From assembly GCF_003667525.1 (NCBI RefSeq), contig NZ_RCUW01000003.1:248001-312000 (forward strand): a stretch of DNA of 64,000 nt, in the 5' to 3' direction. This document shows, one piece after another, positions 41,915-50,010 of this stretch. Position 1 is the stretch's first letter, and each line of letters opens with the position of its first letter. Under the pieces are notes generated by a model. That model was not told the DNA's origin. It worked only from the letters and a program-made list of their open reading frames with translations, and ran no database searches. This DNA is from Mycetocola_B reblochoni. Its GTDB lineage: Bacteria > Actinomycetota > Actinomycetes > Actinomycetales > Microbacteriaceae. The translations under genes and the position numbers were made by a program.

Positions 41915-44900
41915 TCAGCCGCGCGCGGCCCCGATCCCTCGCCAGAGCACGAGCAGCTCCTCCTCGCCGTCGATCCGATCCGGCCGGATCACCACGTCGT
42001 CGGCGACGTAGTAGAACACCGCGTCGATGTCGTCGGCGTCCTCCCCCGACCAGCGTGCGTAGGCCAGGCGGTACAGCGCCAGCTGCAGCTGGCGCTCGTG
42101 GAGCTGCTCCGCGTCCTTCGGCACCGCCCCGGTCTTCCAGTCGACGATCTGGATGCGTCCCTGCCGCCGGTAGACCGCGTCGAGCTTGCAGATCACGACC
42201 CGTCCGTCGAAGACGACGTTGATCTCGAGCTCCACGTGCAGCGGCGCCAGCTCCGCCCACTCGGAGCGCTCGAAGGTGCGCTGGAGCTCCTCCAGCCGCC
42301 GCCTGTCCGCCTCAGCCATCGGAACGAGCGTCCCCGTCGCCTCCTCGGCGTCGTCCCGCTCGATCTCGGCGAGGTCGAGCAGGTCGGACATGCCCCCCGG
42401 CCGTGCCGTCGAGCGCTCCTCGACCCAGCTGTGGAAGAGCGTTCCCAGCCGCGTCTGCCGGTACGGCTTCTCCGGCAACGGGCGGCGGAGCGCGCGGGCG
42501 GTCGCCTCGGTGTCGGCGACGAAGTCCTTGAACCGCGACGCGGCGATGCGCTCGGGGACGGGGACGAGCTGCTCCCCCGCGTGCCGAAGGCTGCGCTCGG
42601 CCAACAGCAGCTCGATGTCCTCGTCCCAGCGGCTGCGCGCCCCGGAACCGCGCGCCGCGGACACCGCCTGGGCGGCGGAGCGCACCGCGGTGCCCCTCCC
42701 CCCGAGCGGATCCGTCGGCCACAGCACGCTCCGCCCCTCCAGCGGTGCGGGGTGGCTCGCGGATGAGCTCTCGGCGGGCAGCTCGCCCCCGCGACCGAGT
42801 GCCTCGGCCGCCTCGACGAGGTACCGGCTCGGGGACCGCGGTGTCTTCTGACTGGACCAGAACGAGCCGCTGAGCAGCAGGGCGTCGCGCGCCCTCGTCA
42901 CGGCCACGTACGCCAGCCGACGCTGCTCCTGGCCGTTGCGCTCGGCGAGGCCGTCGCCGAAGCGCTGCATGGCCTCGTCGAACTCGCGCTGGGAGACGGC
43001 GTCCGCCCAGTCCAGTACGGGCAGGTCCTCGCGATCGCCCGCGAAGTCGTAGGGCAACTCGCCGAGGGCCGTCCAGCCTCTCGCGCTCCTCAACGGCGAG
43101 GGCAGCTCGTCCGTCACCAAGCGGGGGACGGCGACGCTGTCCCACTCCAGCCCCTTGGCGCCGTGGATGGTGAGCACCTGGACGGTGCCCGGCTCAGCCG
43201 GCTCCCCGGCCGGGCTCAGCCGTTCGCGCCGCTCCGCGTCATCGAGCCAGGCGAGGAAGGGGCCGAGCGTGGCCTGTTCCGCGATGAGCCGGAAGCCGTC
43301 GGCCAGCTCCACGAAGGCGTCGAGGCTCTCCTGGCCCGCGGTGTCCTCGGCGTTGGCGAGGACCTCGATGTCGAGGCGCAGCTCGGCGATGACGCTCGTC
43401 ACCGTGTCGACGAGTTCGGACCCGGTGCGGCGACGGAGCCCCTGGAGCACGCGGGCGAGGTCACGCATGCGCTCCCTGCCCTCCGCCGTGATCGCCCGGA
43501 CGGCGACGTGGTCGTCCGGCAGCACGAGGAGCGCGTCCAGGGCGTCGACGAGCGAGCTGCCGTCATCGCTCGCCGTCGAGCGGCGCAGTGCCTGTGTCGA
43601 CGACTCCGGCAGCGGCTGCTGGGCGGCGTCCCGCCCGCCGAGCCAGCGGGCCGTCGCGGCGAGGGCGTCGACGTCCGCCACCCCGAGCCGCCAGCGGGCA
43701 CCCGTGAGCAGCCGCACGAGGTCGGCACCGGCCGTCGGGTCGTGCATGACGCGCAGAGCGGCGACCGCGTCGACGACGGCAGGGTGCTCGAGCAGCCCGG
43801 TCAGGCCGAGGACGTGGGTGGGCACCCCTGCGCGCGCGAGCGCCTCCGTGAACAGACGGGAGCGCTTCACCGAGCGGCACAGCAGCGCGGCCGTCCGTTG
43901 CCCCCCCGAGGCGGAGGGCCGCGCGAGCTCCCCCGCGAACCAGCGGGCGACGGCGTCCGCCTCCTCCTGCACGGTCTCCGGGTAGGCGATGTCGATGCGG
44001 CCGGCCGCGGCGAGCGGCGAGGGCTCCAGAGCTTCGACGGGGATTCCGGGGATCGCGGGAAGCCCGTCGACGATGGCGTTGGCGACGTCGAGCACGTCGG
44101 AGGAGTTGCGCCAGCTCACGGACAGCGCGAAGGCGTTCGCCCCGGCGTCCCCGCCGAAGTCGCCGGGGAACCGGGAGATGTTGCTCGCGCTCGCACCGCG
44201 CCAGCCGTAGATGGACTGGTTGGGGTCCCCGACGGCCATGACCGGGTGCGCATGGAACAGCTCCGACAGGAGCCGGGTCTGCACGACCGAGGTGTCCTGG
44301 TACTCGTCGAGGATGACGACGCGGTAGCGGGACCGGTACTCGGCCCTCGCCCGCGGGAAGCGCCGCACGATCCGCTGTGCCAGGGCGATCTGGTCGCTGA
44401 ACTCCAGCAGCCCCCTGCGGAGCTTGCGGCGGTGGAACTCCTCGGCCATGCGGACGAGCATGGGGAGCGCCCCGACGTCCCTCGCCGCCGACACGACCGA
44501 GGCGTAGTCAGTGCGTTTGCGCGGGTTGTCGATCGGCAGCGAGGCCACGGTTGCAAACCGCTCGGCGTAGGCGACGACATCGTCCGCCCGCTCGAGCACG
44601 TCGTTGTCGCTGAGGTGGTGCGCCAGCCGGAGCACGGCGTCGGTGATCGAGTCGATGCCCGCGTCGAGCTCGACCAGCAGCGGGTCGTCGCCCGCGACGA
44701 CGACGTCCCTCGCCAGGCGCCAGGCCGACGCCTCGGTGATGACGGTCGCATCGGGCTCTCTGCCGATGGTCCGGGCGTACTCCCGGTAGAGCCCGCTGGC
44801 GAAGGAGTTGTAGGTGGAGATCGTCGCGGTGGCGAGGACGTCGTCGTCGCCGCCGAGGCGCGCACCGAGCTGCTCGACGCGCCGGATCACCCGCTCCTGC

Positions 44901-45154
44901 AGCTCGCCCGCCGCCTTGCGTGTGAAGGTGAGGCCGAGGACCTCGGGCACGCGCACGTGGCCGTTGGCCAGCAGCCAGACGATGCGGTTCGCCATGGTCT
45001 CGGTCTTGCCGCTCCCCGCCCCGGCGACGACGAGGGCGGGGGTGAGTGGCGCCTCGATGACCCGGCGTTGCTGCGGTGTCGGCGACGGCAGGCCGAGGGC
45101 GTCGGCGATGTCGAGCGCGCTGTATCCGGGACGACGGTCCTCGGGTTCGGTCAC
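41915..45154 (-). CDS. adnB: AdnB-like helicase-nuclease, active motor subunit
   Basis: 1079 residues. AdnAB is the actinobacterial counterpart of RecBCD/AddAB that resects DNA double-strand breaks. This subunit has canonical UvrD motifs: Walker A 'GAGSGKTETMANRI', Walker B 'YRVVILDEYQDTSVV', III 'AVGDPNQSIYGWRGA', V 'VLTIHGAKGLEWDSVAV' and VI 'YVAVTRARDALLL'. The C-terminal PD-(D/E)XK nuclease has 'GTLFHSWVE', 'KLDAVYRRQGRIQIVDWKTG' and a downstream Q/Y-containing helix. The GTG start overlaps adnA as GTGA. Size and order match Rv3201c. Confidence 0.9.
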   Translation of the reverse strand: MTEPEDRRPGYSALDIADALGLPSPTPQQRRVIEAPLTPALVVAGAGSGKTETMANRIVWLLANGHVRVPEVLGLTFTRKAAGELQERVIRRVEQLGARLGGDDDVLATATISTYNSFASGLYREYARTIGREPDATVITEASAWRLARDVVVAGDDPLLVELDAGIDSITDAVLRLAHHLSDNDVLERADDVVAYAERFATVASLPIDNPRKRTDYASVVSAARDVGALPMLVRMAEEFHRRKLRRGLLEFSDQIALAQRIVRRFPRARAEYRSRYRVVILDEYQDTSVVQTRLLSELFHAHPVMAVGDPNQSIYGWRGASASNISRFPGDFGGDAGANAFALSVSWRNSSDVLDVANAIVDGLPAIPGIPVEALEPSPLAAAGRIDIAYPETVQEEADAVARWFAGELARPSASGGQRTAALLCRSVKRSRLFTEALARAGVPTHVLGLTGLLEHPAVVDAVAALRVMHDPTAGADLVRLLTGARWRLGVADVDALAATARWLGGRDAAQQPLPESSTQALRRSTASDDGSSLVDALDALLVLPDDHVAVRAITAEGRERMRDLARVLQGLRRRTGSELVDTVTSVIAELRLDIEVLANAEDTAGQESLDAFVELADGFRLIAEQATLGPFLAWLDDAERRERLSPAGEPAEPGTVQVLTIHGAKGLEWDSVAVPRLVTDELPSPLRSARGWTALGELPYDFAGDREDLPVLDWADAVSQREFDEAMQRFGDGLAERNGQEQRRLAYVAVTRARDALLLSGSFWSSQKTPRSPSRYLVEAAEALGRGGELPAESSSASHPAPLEGRSVLWPTDPLGGRGTAVRSAAQAVSAARGSGARSRWDEDIELLLAERSLRHAGEQLVPVPERIAASRFKDFVADTEATARALRRPLPEKPYRQTRLGTLFHSWVEERSTARPGGMSDLLDLAEIERDDAEEATGTLVPMAEADRRRLEELQRTFERSEWAELAPLHVELEINVVFDGRVVICKLDAVYRRQGRIQIVDWKTGAVPKDAEQLHERQLQLALYRLAYARWSGEDADDIDAVFYYVADDVVIRPDRIDGEEELLVLWRGIGAARG

Positions 45155-48100
45155 GGCGTCTCCTGCCTGTTCTGCTCGTCGTCGTGCTCTCGCCCGCCGG
45201 AGACGGCGGGGACGGTCTGGATGCGGTAGCGGCGCTGGGCCTCGAGGCTGCGCTCGTCGGCGTCCGGCGCGCCGCGGAACCGGGATCCGGCCATCCCCTC
45301 CGCCGCCGCCCTGACGCGGGCGATGAAGCCGTCGAGATCCTCGGACGACAGGGGGGCCTGGACCAGCAGCCGATAGCTGCGACCGCGCACCGCGTGCCCC
45401 TCGCCGACGAACAGCAGGGCCCCTCCGGCGACCGCCCCCTCCGGCACGCCGGGCACCTGTCCGCTGCGTGCGGCGAGCTGATACGCGATCAACTGCGCGT
45501 GCCCGGCGAGCTCGGCCCCGGTCGGCGCCCGCCGCCCTGTCTTCAGGTCGACGATGCTGATGGTGCCGTCCGCGTCGCGCTCCACCCGGTCGATCTGCCC
45601 TCTCAGCCGTGCGGGCGCGAGGTCGAGGGCGAAGTCGCCCTCCGCCGCGATCAGCTCGGTTCCGGCCGCGTCCCTGTCGCTGAGGTAGTCGGCGACGCCG
45701 GTGAGCATCGCGGACACGCGCCGCCGCTGGCGCTGCTCGAGCCAGTCCGACTCGAAGCGAAGCTCGTCCCAGCGCCGGCCGACGTGCTCGCCCATGGCCC
45801 TGGCGCTACGGTCCTCGGGGTCGTCGGACAGCGCGGCGTCCTCCATCGCGGCGTGCACGAGGGTGCCCACGGCGTTCGCGGTCTGGGACGGCTCCGGCGC
45901 GACGCGGTCGACGAACCACATCAGCGGCGAGGCCTCGAACGTCTCGATCCGGGACGGGGAGACGGACACGCGCGTCTCCGGGTCGTTCAGCTCGGCCAGC
46001 GGCGCCGTGGTGCTCTCCGGCCGGACCCCGTACCAGTCCTCGGGCCTGGCGCCGGGGACACCGGCGTCCGCGAGCCGGGCGATCGCCGAGGAGAGCTCGT
46101 CGGCGCTCACGCGGTCGTCGCCGTCGGCGCCTGCCCCCGCCTCGGCGAGGTCCTCCCCATGGACACGGCCGTCCCCGCCGTCCGCGTGCCGTTCCATCGA
46201 GGCGACGAGGTCGCGGCGCAGCATCGCGGTCATCGTCCGCAGGTTGAGCGGATACCGGGAGGTGGACGGCCGCGCCGCCGGAATGCTCCGGAACCGCAGG
46301 AACGGAGAGGGCTGGTCGTCCTCGCCCTCGACCGCGGCGAGCAGCAGGCGGTCGCTCGCCCGGGAGCAGGCGAGCACGAACAGCCGCAGCTCGTCGGAGA
46401 GCACCTCGGCCCTGCGGTCGATGTCGGCCAACGGCAGGCCGGACGTCACCGTGCTGAGGTCCTGGGCGCCCAGCAGCGAGCCGCGGATCTGGGGGTTCGG
46501 CCAGGCGCCGTCCTGGAGTCCCAGCACGGCCACCGTGTCCCACTCCGTTCCGACGAGCGCGCTCGGCGGTCCGACCCACACCGACTCGGCGGCGGCGGCG
46601 GGCGCCAGGGTGTCCTCGGCGATCACGGCCCCGCGCTGCTCGTCGATGAACTCGCCCGCTGGCGCATCGGGCTCGCGCTCCACGAAGCGGCGGGCGGAGG
46701 TGAACAGCGCCATCACCCCGTCGAGCTGCCTGTTGCTGTCCTCGGCGAGCACACCGGTCCCCAGCGCCTGCGTGCGCAGCGCCTCCGCGTCGACGAGCGA
46801 CTCCCACAGCTGCCAGAGCAGCTCCTCGATGCTGGCCCCCTCCGCCGCGAGATCCGTCGCCGCGGCGATCGCTCGGGCGACGCGGCGGGCTCTGCGGGCC
46901 GGGGCGAGGTCGAGCGTGTCGAAGCCGGCGGGGTGCGCGATGGCGTCGCGGAGCAGCTCGTCGGCCAGCCGTGTCCCCCCTCCGGCGAGCTCCTCGTGCC
47001 GGAGCGCGAGACGCAGCCGACGGAGCCCGAGCCGGTCGAGGCCACCGAGTGGACCGGTGAGCACGGTGCTCGCCTCGTCCCCGCTGAGGCTCTCCCTGCC
47101 GAGCGCGACAGCCGCCAGGCGCAGAAGCTCGGCCGGCAGCGCGCGCTCGGCGGGCGACACCGCGGCGGTCGCCGCCGTCGGCACCTCCGACAGGGCCAGT
47201 GCGCGCTCGAGCGATGCCACCTGGGCGCCCGAACGGACGACGACGGCCATGCGGGACCAGGGCACTCCGTCGCGGACGTGACGTTCCCTGAGCGCACGGG
47301 CGAGCGAGCGCTGCAGTCGCGCCGTGGTCGGGGCGATGAGCCGCTCCAGCGGTGACCGCTTCGCCTCGGCTGACGCGGAACGGGACGACTCGGCCGCGCG
47401 GTGCGCGACACCGCCGGAGGCGCCCACCCGTTCGCTCGCCTCGCGCACGAGGGCACGGATCTCGGGTCCGTGCCGGTAGACGGTCCCGAGGACGACACCG
47501 GTGGCCCTGACGCCGAGCACCTGGCTCAGTCGGGCGATCGCGCCCGGCTCCGAGCCCCGGAAGGTGGCCGCGGCCACGTCGGGGTCGCCGGTGGCGATGA
47601 TCTGCACGCCGCGTCCCGCGAGCGCGGCGAGCAGGCGCAGGGATGCCGGCCCCTGCTCGTGCAGATCGTCGACGAGGACGACGCGCGGCAGCGGACCCTC
47701 GCCGTCCCTGACCGTCCGTGTCGCCTCGCTCACCAGCTCAGCCGAATCGAGGAAGCGCACAGGATAGCTGTCGACGATCTCCTCGTACTCCTCGATCAGC
47801 TCGGCCGCGGCGGACCACTCGGGGCGGCGATGCACGGCGGCGAGCCGGCGGAGGTCGTCGGGACGCAGCCCCTCCTCCGTCACCCGCATCATGAGCTCGC
47901 GAAGCTCCGTGCGGAACCCGGTGAGCGAGCGCACGGCGGCGTCGAGCGGCTCGGGCCACTGCGGTCCGCTGCCGTCGAGCGCGTGCCCCGCGAGGATCTC
48001 CGCGATGATCCCGTCCTGCTCCGCCCCGGTCAGAAGCCGGGGCGCCTCGCGCCCGGCCCCGTCCGCGTTCTGGGCGACGAGACGGTGGGCGAACGAGGCG

Positions 48101-48402
48101 ACGGTGCGCGCCAGGGGGCCCGAGGTGGGCACGGCGACGATCCGGGCCACGCGGTCGCGCAGCCGCGTGGCCGACCGGCGGTTCGCGCCGATGACGACGA
48201 GGTCGTCGGGGGCGATGCCCTGCTCGGTCACCAGCTGACGGGCCAGCATGAGCACGAGCGCCGTCTTGCCCGAGCCGGGGGCACCCTGCACGGCGACGGA
48301 GCCGCCGCCCGCGGCGAGCGCGAGCACCCTGCGCTGGGCCTCGTCGGCCGCGGGAAGCGCCTCGGCCTCCGCCGAGGGTGAGGAGAAGAGGATCTGGGCC
48401 AC
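45151..48402 (-). CDS. adnA: AdnA-like helicase-nuclease, degenerate motor subunit
   Basis: 1083 residues. It is the partner of AdnB. The Walker A (VQGAPGSGKTALVLML) is present, but the Walker B segment is 'VVLVDDLHEQGPAS' rather than DEYQD, matching mycobacterial AdnA with a weakened motor. The C-terminal nuclease carries 'RLRGQIDRVERDADGTISIVDLKTG' (in parts: GQIDRVERDADG, ISIVDLKTG) with the Asp...Asp-x-Lys pattern and 'HAQLIAYQLA'. The start GTG at 48402 has a leaderless -10 (TAGCGT ending at -7). It is first in the adnA-adnB operon, divergent from the DUF3107 gene. Confidence 0.9.
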   Translation of the reverse strand: MAQILFSSPSAEAEALPAADEAQRRVLALAAGGGSVAVQGAPGSGKTALVLMLARQLVTEQGIAPDDLVVIGANRRSATRLRDRVARIVAVPTSGPLARTVASFAHRLVAQNADGAGREAPRLLTGAEQDGIIAEILAGHALDGSGPQWPEPLDAAVRSLTGFRTELRELMMRVTEEGLRPDDLRRLAAVHRRPEWSAAAELIEEYEEIVDSYPVRFLDSAELVSEATRTVRDGEGPLPRVVLVDDLHEQGPASLRLLAALAGRGVQIIATGDPDVAAATFRGSEPGAIARLSQVLGVRATGVVLGTVYRHGPEIRALVREASERVGASGGVAHRAAESSRSASAEAKRSPLERLIAPTTARLQRSLARALRERHVRDGVPWSRMAVVVRSGAQVASLERALALSEVPTAATAAVSPAERALPAELLRLAAVALGRESLSGDEASTVLTGPLGGLDRLGLRRLRLALRHEELAGGGTRLADELLRDAIAHPAGFDTLDLAPARRARRVARAIAAATDLAAEGASIEELLWQLWESLVDAEALRTQALGTGVLAEDSNRQLDGVMALFTSARRFVEREPDAPAGEFIDEQRGAVIAEDTLAPAAAAESVWVGPPSALVGTEWDTVAVLGLQDGAWPNPQIRGSLLGAQDLSTVTSGLPLADIDRRAEVLSDELRLFVLACSRASDRLLLAAVEGEDDQPSPFLRFRSIPAARPSTSRYPLNLRTMTAMLRRDLVASMERHADGGDGRVHGEDLAEAGAGADGDDRVSADELSSAIARLADAGVPGARPEDWYGVRPESTTAPLAELNDPETRVSVSPSRIETFEASPLMWFVDRVAPEPSQTANAVGTLVHAAMEDAALSDDPEDRSARAMGEHVGRRWDELRFESDWLEQRQRRRVSAMLTGVADYLSDRDAAGTELIAAEGDFALDLAPARLRGQIDRVERDADGTISIVDLKTGRRAPTGAELAGHAQLIAYQLAARSGQVPGVPEGAVAGGALLFVGEGHAVRGRSYRLLVQAPLSSEDLDGFIARVRAAAEGMAGSRFRGAPDADERSLEAQRRYRIQTVPAVSGGREHDDEQNRQETP

Positions 48403-48408
48403 GTCCCC

Positions 48409-48414
48409 ACGCTA
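48409..48414 (-). promoter_or_regulatory. Leaderless -10 element of adnA
   Basis: Minus-strand TAGCGT ends at -7 from GTG 48402, with no Shine-Dalgarno. A recombination operon starting on a GTG without leader is notable. Confidence 0.6.
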
Positions 48415-48522
48415 GCGGCCGGCGCCGACAGCGCCGCTGTTCGCTGAGGGCGAGGCGGCCGGGTGCGCGTGCGCCGAGGCCGCTCCCCTAGGCTTGGGGT
48501 AGTCAACAGAAGGGCACCCACC

Positions 48523-48747
48523 GTGGATATTCGGATCGGCATCACCAACAGCGCTCGCGAACTGGCCTTCGAGTCGCAGCAGTCCAAGAAGGACGTCGAG
48601 GAGACCGTCGCCCGTGCACTGGGAGAGGGCAGCTCCTACTTCACCCTGAGCGACGTCAAGGGCCGCAGCTTCCTCGTCCCCACGGCCGCCCTCGCCTACG
48701 TCGAGCTCGGCGGCGAGGAGTCGCGCCGCGTCGGCTTCGTCGCCTGA
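48523..48747 (+). CDS. DUF3107 domain protein (TB9.4-like)
   Basis: 74 residues. This is a small actinobacterial family; the M. tuberculosis member is Rv3208A (TB9.4). The sequence begins 'VDIRIGITNSARELAFES' and ends 'LPTAALAYVELGGEE'-like (observed: VPTAALAYVELGGEESRRVG), with an alpha/beta pattern and no cysteines. Function unknown. GTG 48523 has AAGGG about nine bases upstream; the frame is open to 48463, but homology begins at the GTG. The stop is one base from the ATG of the next gene, implying co-translation. Confidence 0.85.
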   Translation: MDIRIGITNSARELAFESQQSKKDVEETVARALGEGSSYFTLSDVKGRSFLVPTAALAYVELGGEESRRVGFVA

Positions 48748-48748
48748 C

Positions 48749-49036
48749 ATGGAGCTGTTCTTCGTCGCGGTGATCGGCGCCGTCCTCGGCGCGGCGGTGC
48801 GGTACGTGCTCCCGCTCAGGGAGAACTACGGCGTCACGGTCACGGTCGCGACGGGGACGGCCGCGGCGACGCTGTCGGCGGCCGTGCTCGAGCTGGCGGG
48901 GCTGCGCTGGGACAACCCGCTGCTCTGGATCATCGCACTCGTGCTCTCCGTCGCGGTCCCGGCGGGGATCGCCCTGGCCCTCTCGCGTCGACGTGAACGC
49001 GAGTACGCGGCGCTGCTCAGCACCGTCGCCGGTTAG
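48749..49036 (+). CDS. Small hydrophobic membrane protein, unknown function
   Basis: 95 residues with three hydrophobic stretches: 'FFVAVIGAVLGAAVRYVLPL', 'VTVATGTAAATLSAAVLELA' and 'LWIIALVLSVAVPAGIALAL'. It ends in a basic, charged tail (SRRREREYAALL). I do not recognise the family. It starts one base after the DUF3107 stop and is followed by a strong terminator, so the two form a short operon. Confidence 0.7.
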   Translation: MELFFVAVIGAVLGAAVRYVLPLRENYGVTVTVATGTAAATLSAAVLELAGLRWDNPLLWIIALVLSVAVPAGIALALSRRREREYAALLSTVAG

Positions 49037-49054
49037 GGCACCATCGACGGCGCT

Positions 49055-49090
49055 GACGCGGGCGGGACGAGCGATCGTCCCGCCCGCGTC
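49055..49090. terminator. Bidirectional terminator
   Basis: A perfect 16-bp stem with loop GCGA sits between the small membrane protein gene (plus) and the ferritin-like gene (minus). Confidence 0.85.
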
Positions 49091-49155
49091 GTCGTGCGCG
49101 GCAACCGGGTCGCGGAGCCCGCACCGGAGAACCGGCGCCGGCAGCCCCCTGACGT

Positions 49156-49857
49156 TCAGGCGGTGAGGCCGAGCACGTCCATCCGGCGGGAGTGGCGCGC
49201 GATGATCTCGGTGAACACCGGCTCGACCCGCTCCCCGGCGACGTCGCCGGGGTCGCGGACGATCGCGTGCGCGAACAAGATCGTGTCCCCCAGCACCCTG
49301 CGCCCCCACAGCGCCAGGATGTGGGCCCTGCGCTCTTCGGCGTCGATGCGGCGGATGAGCACGTCCGCGAGCTCACCGTCGTCCCTGTTCGAGGTGATCG
49401 CGGCCGCATAGCGCCGGCCGGGCGCCGTGCCCATGCCCTCGGCGACGGCGACGAAGACGTCGTTGAGGAAGCCGAAGACGATGTACGCCGTGAGCACTCC
49501 CTCGATCCCCCTGCTGCCCCTGAGGATGTCAAGGAACGCGTCCGTTCTGGCCACGAAGGGCGCCATCTGCTCGACGGGGTCGTCCCCGCGCGACGTGATC
49601 TCGGCGCAGATGTCCTGGTGGATGCGCAGCGCCCTCGCCGCGGCGCTCGAGATGATCTGGGTGTCGAGGAGAGGCTCCGTCCGCCTGGCCGTCTCGGTGA
49701 CGAACTGGTAGAACGCCAGCTGCGCGTAGGCGAGCTGGCCGAGGTACGCGCCCGTGTCCGGCGCGAGCTCGGCGACGTCGACCCGTGTCGTCGGCGTATT
49801 CACGCCGGGGAGACGGGGAGTGCTCTGACGCGTGGCGCGCCGAAACCAGGATTTCAC
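49156..49857 (-). CDS. Ferritin-like fold protein (Rv3210c family)
   Basis: 233 residues, the length of Rv3210c (231). Predicted to be mostly helical, with helices carrying 'LAYAQLAFYQFVTETARRTE', 'ISSAAARALRIHQDICAEI' and 'IDAEERRAHILALWGRRVLG', consistent with a four-helix ferritin-like bundle with Glu/His clusters. Related folds include MiaE-type tRNA hydroxylases, but the family is uncharacterised. Start GTG 49857 has a leaderless -10 (TAGACT ending at -7). It is transcribed opposite to rhlE. Confidence 0.8.
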   Translation of the reverse strand: MKSWFRRATRQSTPRLPGVNTPTTRVDVAELAPDTGAYLGQLAYAQLAFYQFVTETARRTEPLLDTQIISSAAARALRIHQDICAEITSRGDDPVEQMAPFVARTDAFLDILRGSRGIEGVLTAYIVFGFLNDVFVAVAEGMGTAPGRRYAAAITSNRDDGELADVLIRRIDAEERRAHILALWGRRVLGDTILFAHAIVRDPGDVAGERVEPVFTEIIARHSRRMDVLGLTA

Positions 49858-49863
49858 GGCGTC

Positions 49864-49869
49864 AGTCTA
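49864..49869 (-). promoter_or_regulatory. Leaderless -10 element of the ferritin-like gene
   Basis: Minus-strand TAGACT ends at -7 from GTG 49857; no Shine-Dalgarno. Confidence 0.6.
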
Positions 49870-49913
49870 CGTGCACCCCGGCCCGCCTCCAGGGAATGCA
49901 CCGCGTGCTGCGC

Positions 49914-49986
49914 TAGTGTTGCAGCCAGCCCCGGCGACGGATCGGGGTGCTACGCCGGAGGAACGAAGCAAGGCGTAGGCCGCTTC
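49914..49986 (+). promoter_or_regulatory. rhlE promoter and structured leader
   Basis: TAGTGT at 49914-49919 is a plausible -10 box, giving an 85-base leader. In it CTACGCC (49950-49956) can pair with GGCGTAG (49972-49978), while GAAGC (49965-49969) can pair with GCTTC (49982-49986). The two helices cross each other, so they would be mutually exclusive or a pseudoknot. GGAGG lies in the first loop but has no start codon close after it. Confidence 0.4.
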
Positions 49987-50010
49987 TTTCCAGACAGGCA
50001 GTACATCACC

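Noticed and set aside
45076..47355. Plus-strand 759-codon frame within adnA
   Set aside because: Antisense to a gene with complete helicase and nuclease motifs; no independent evidence.
48463..48522. Extended N terminus for the DUF3107 protein
   Set aside because: The extra 20 residues are Arg-rich and the homology and SD point to GTG 48523.
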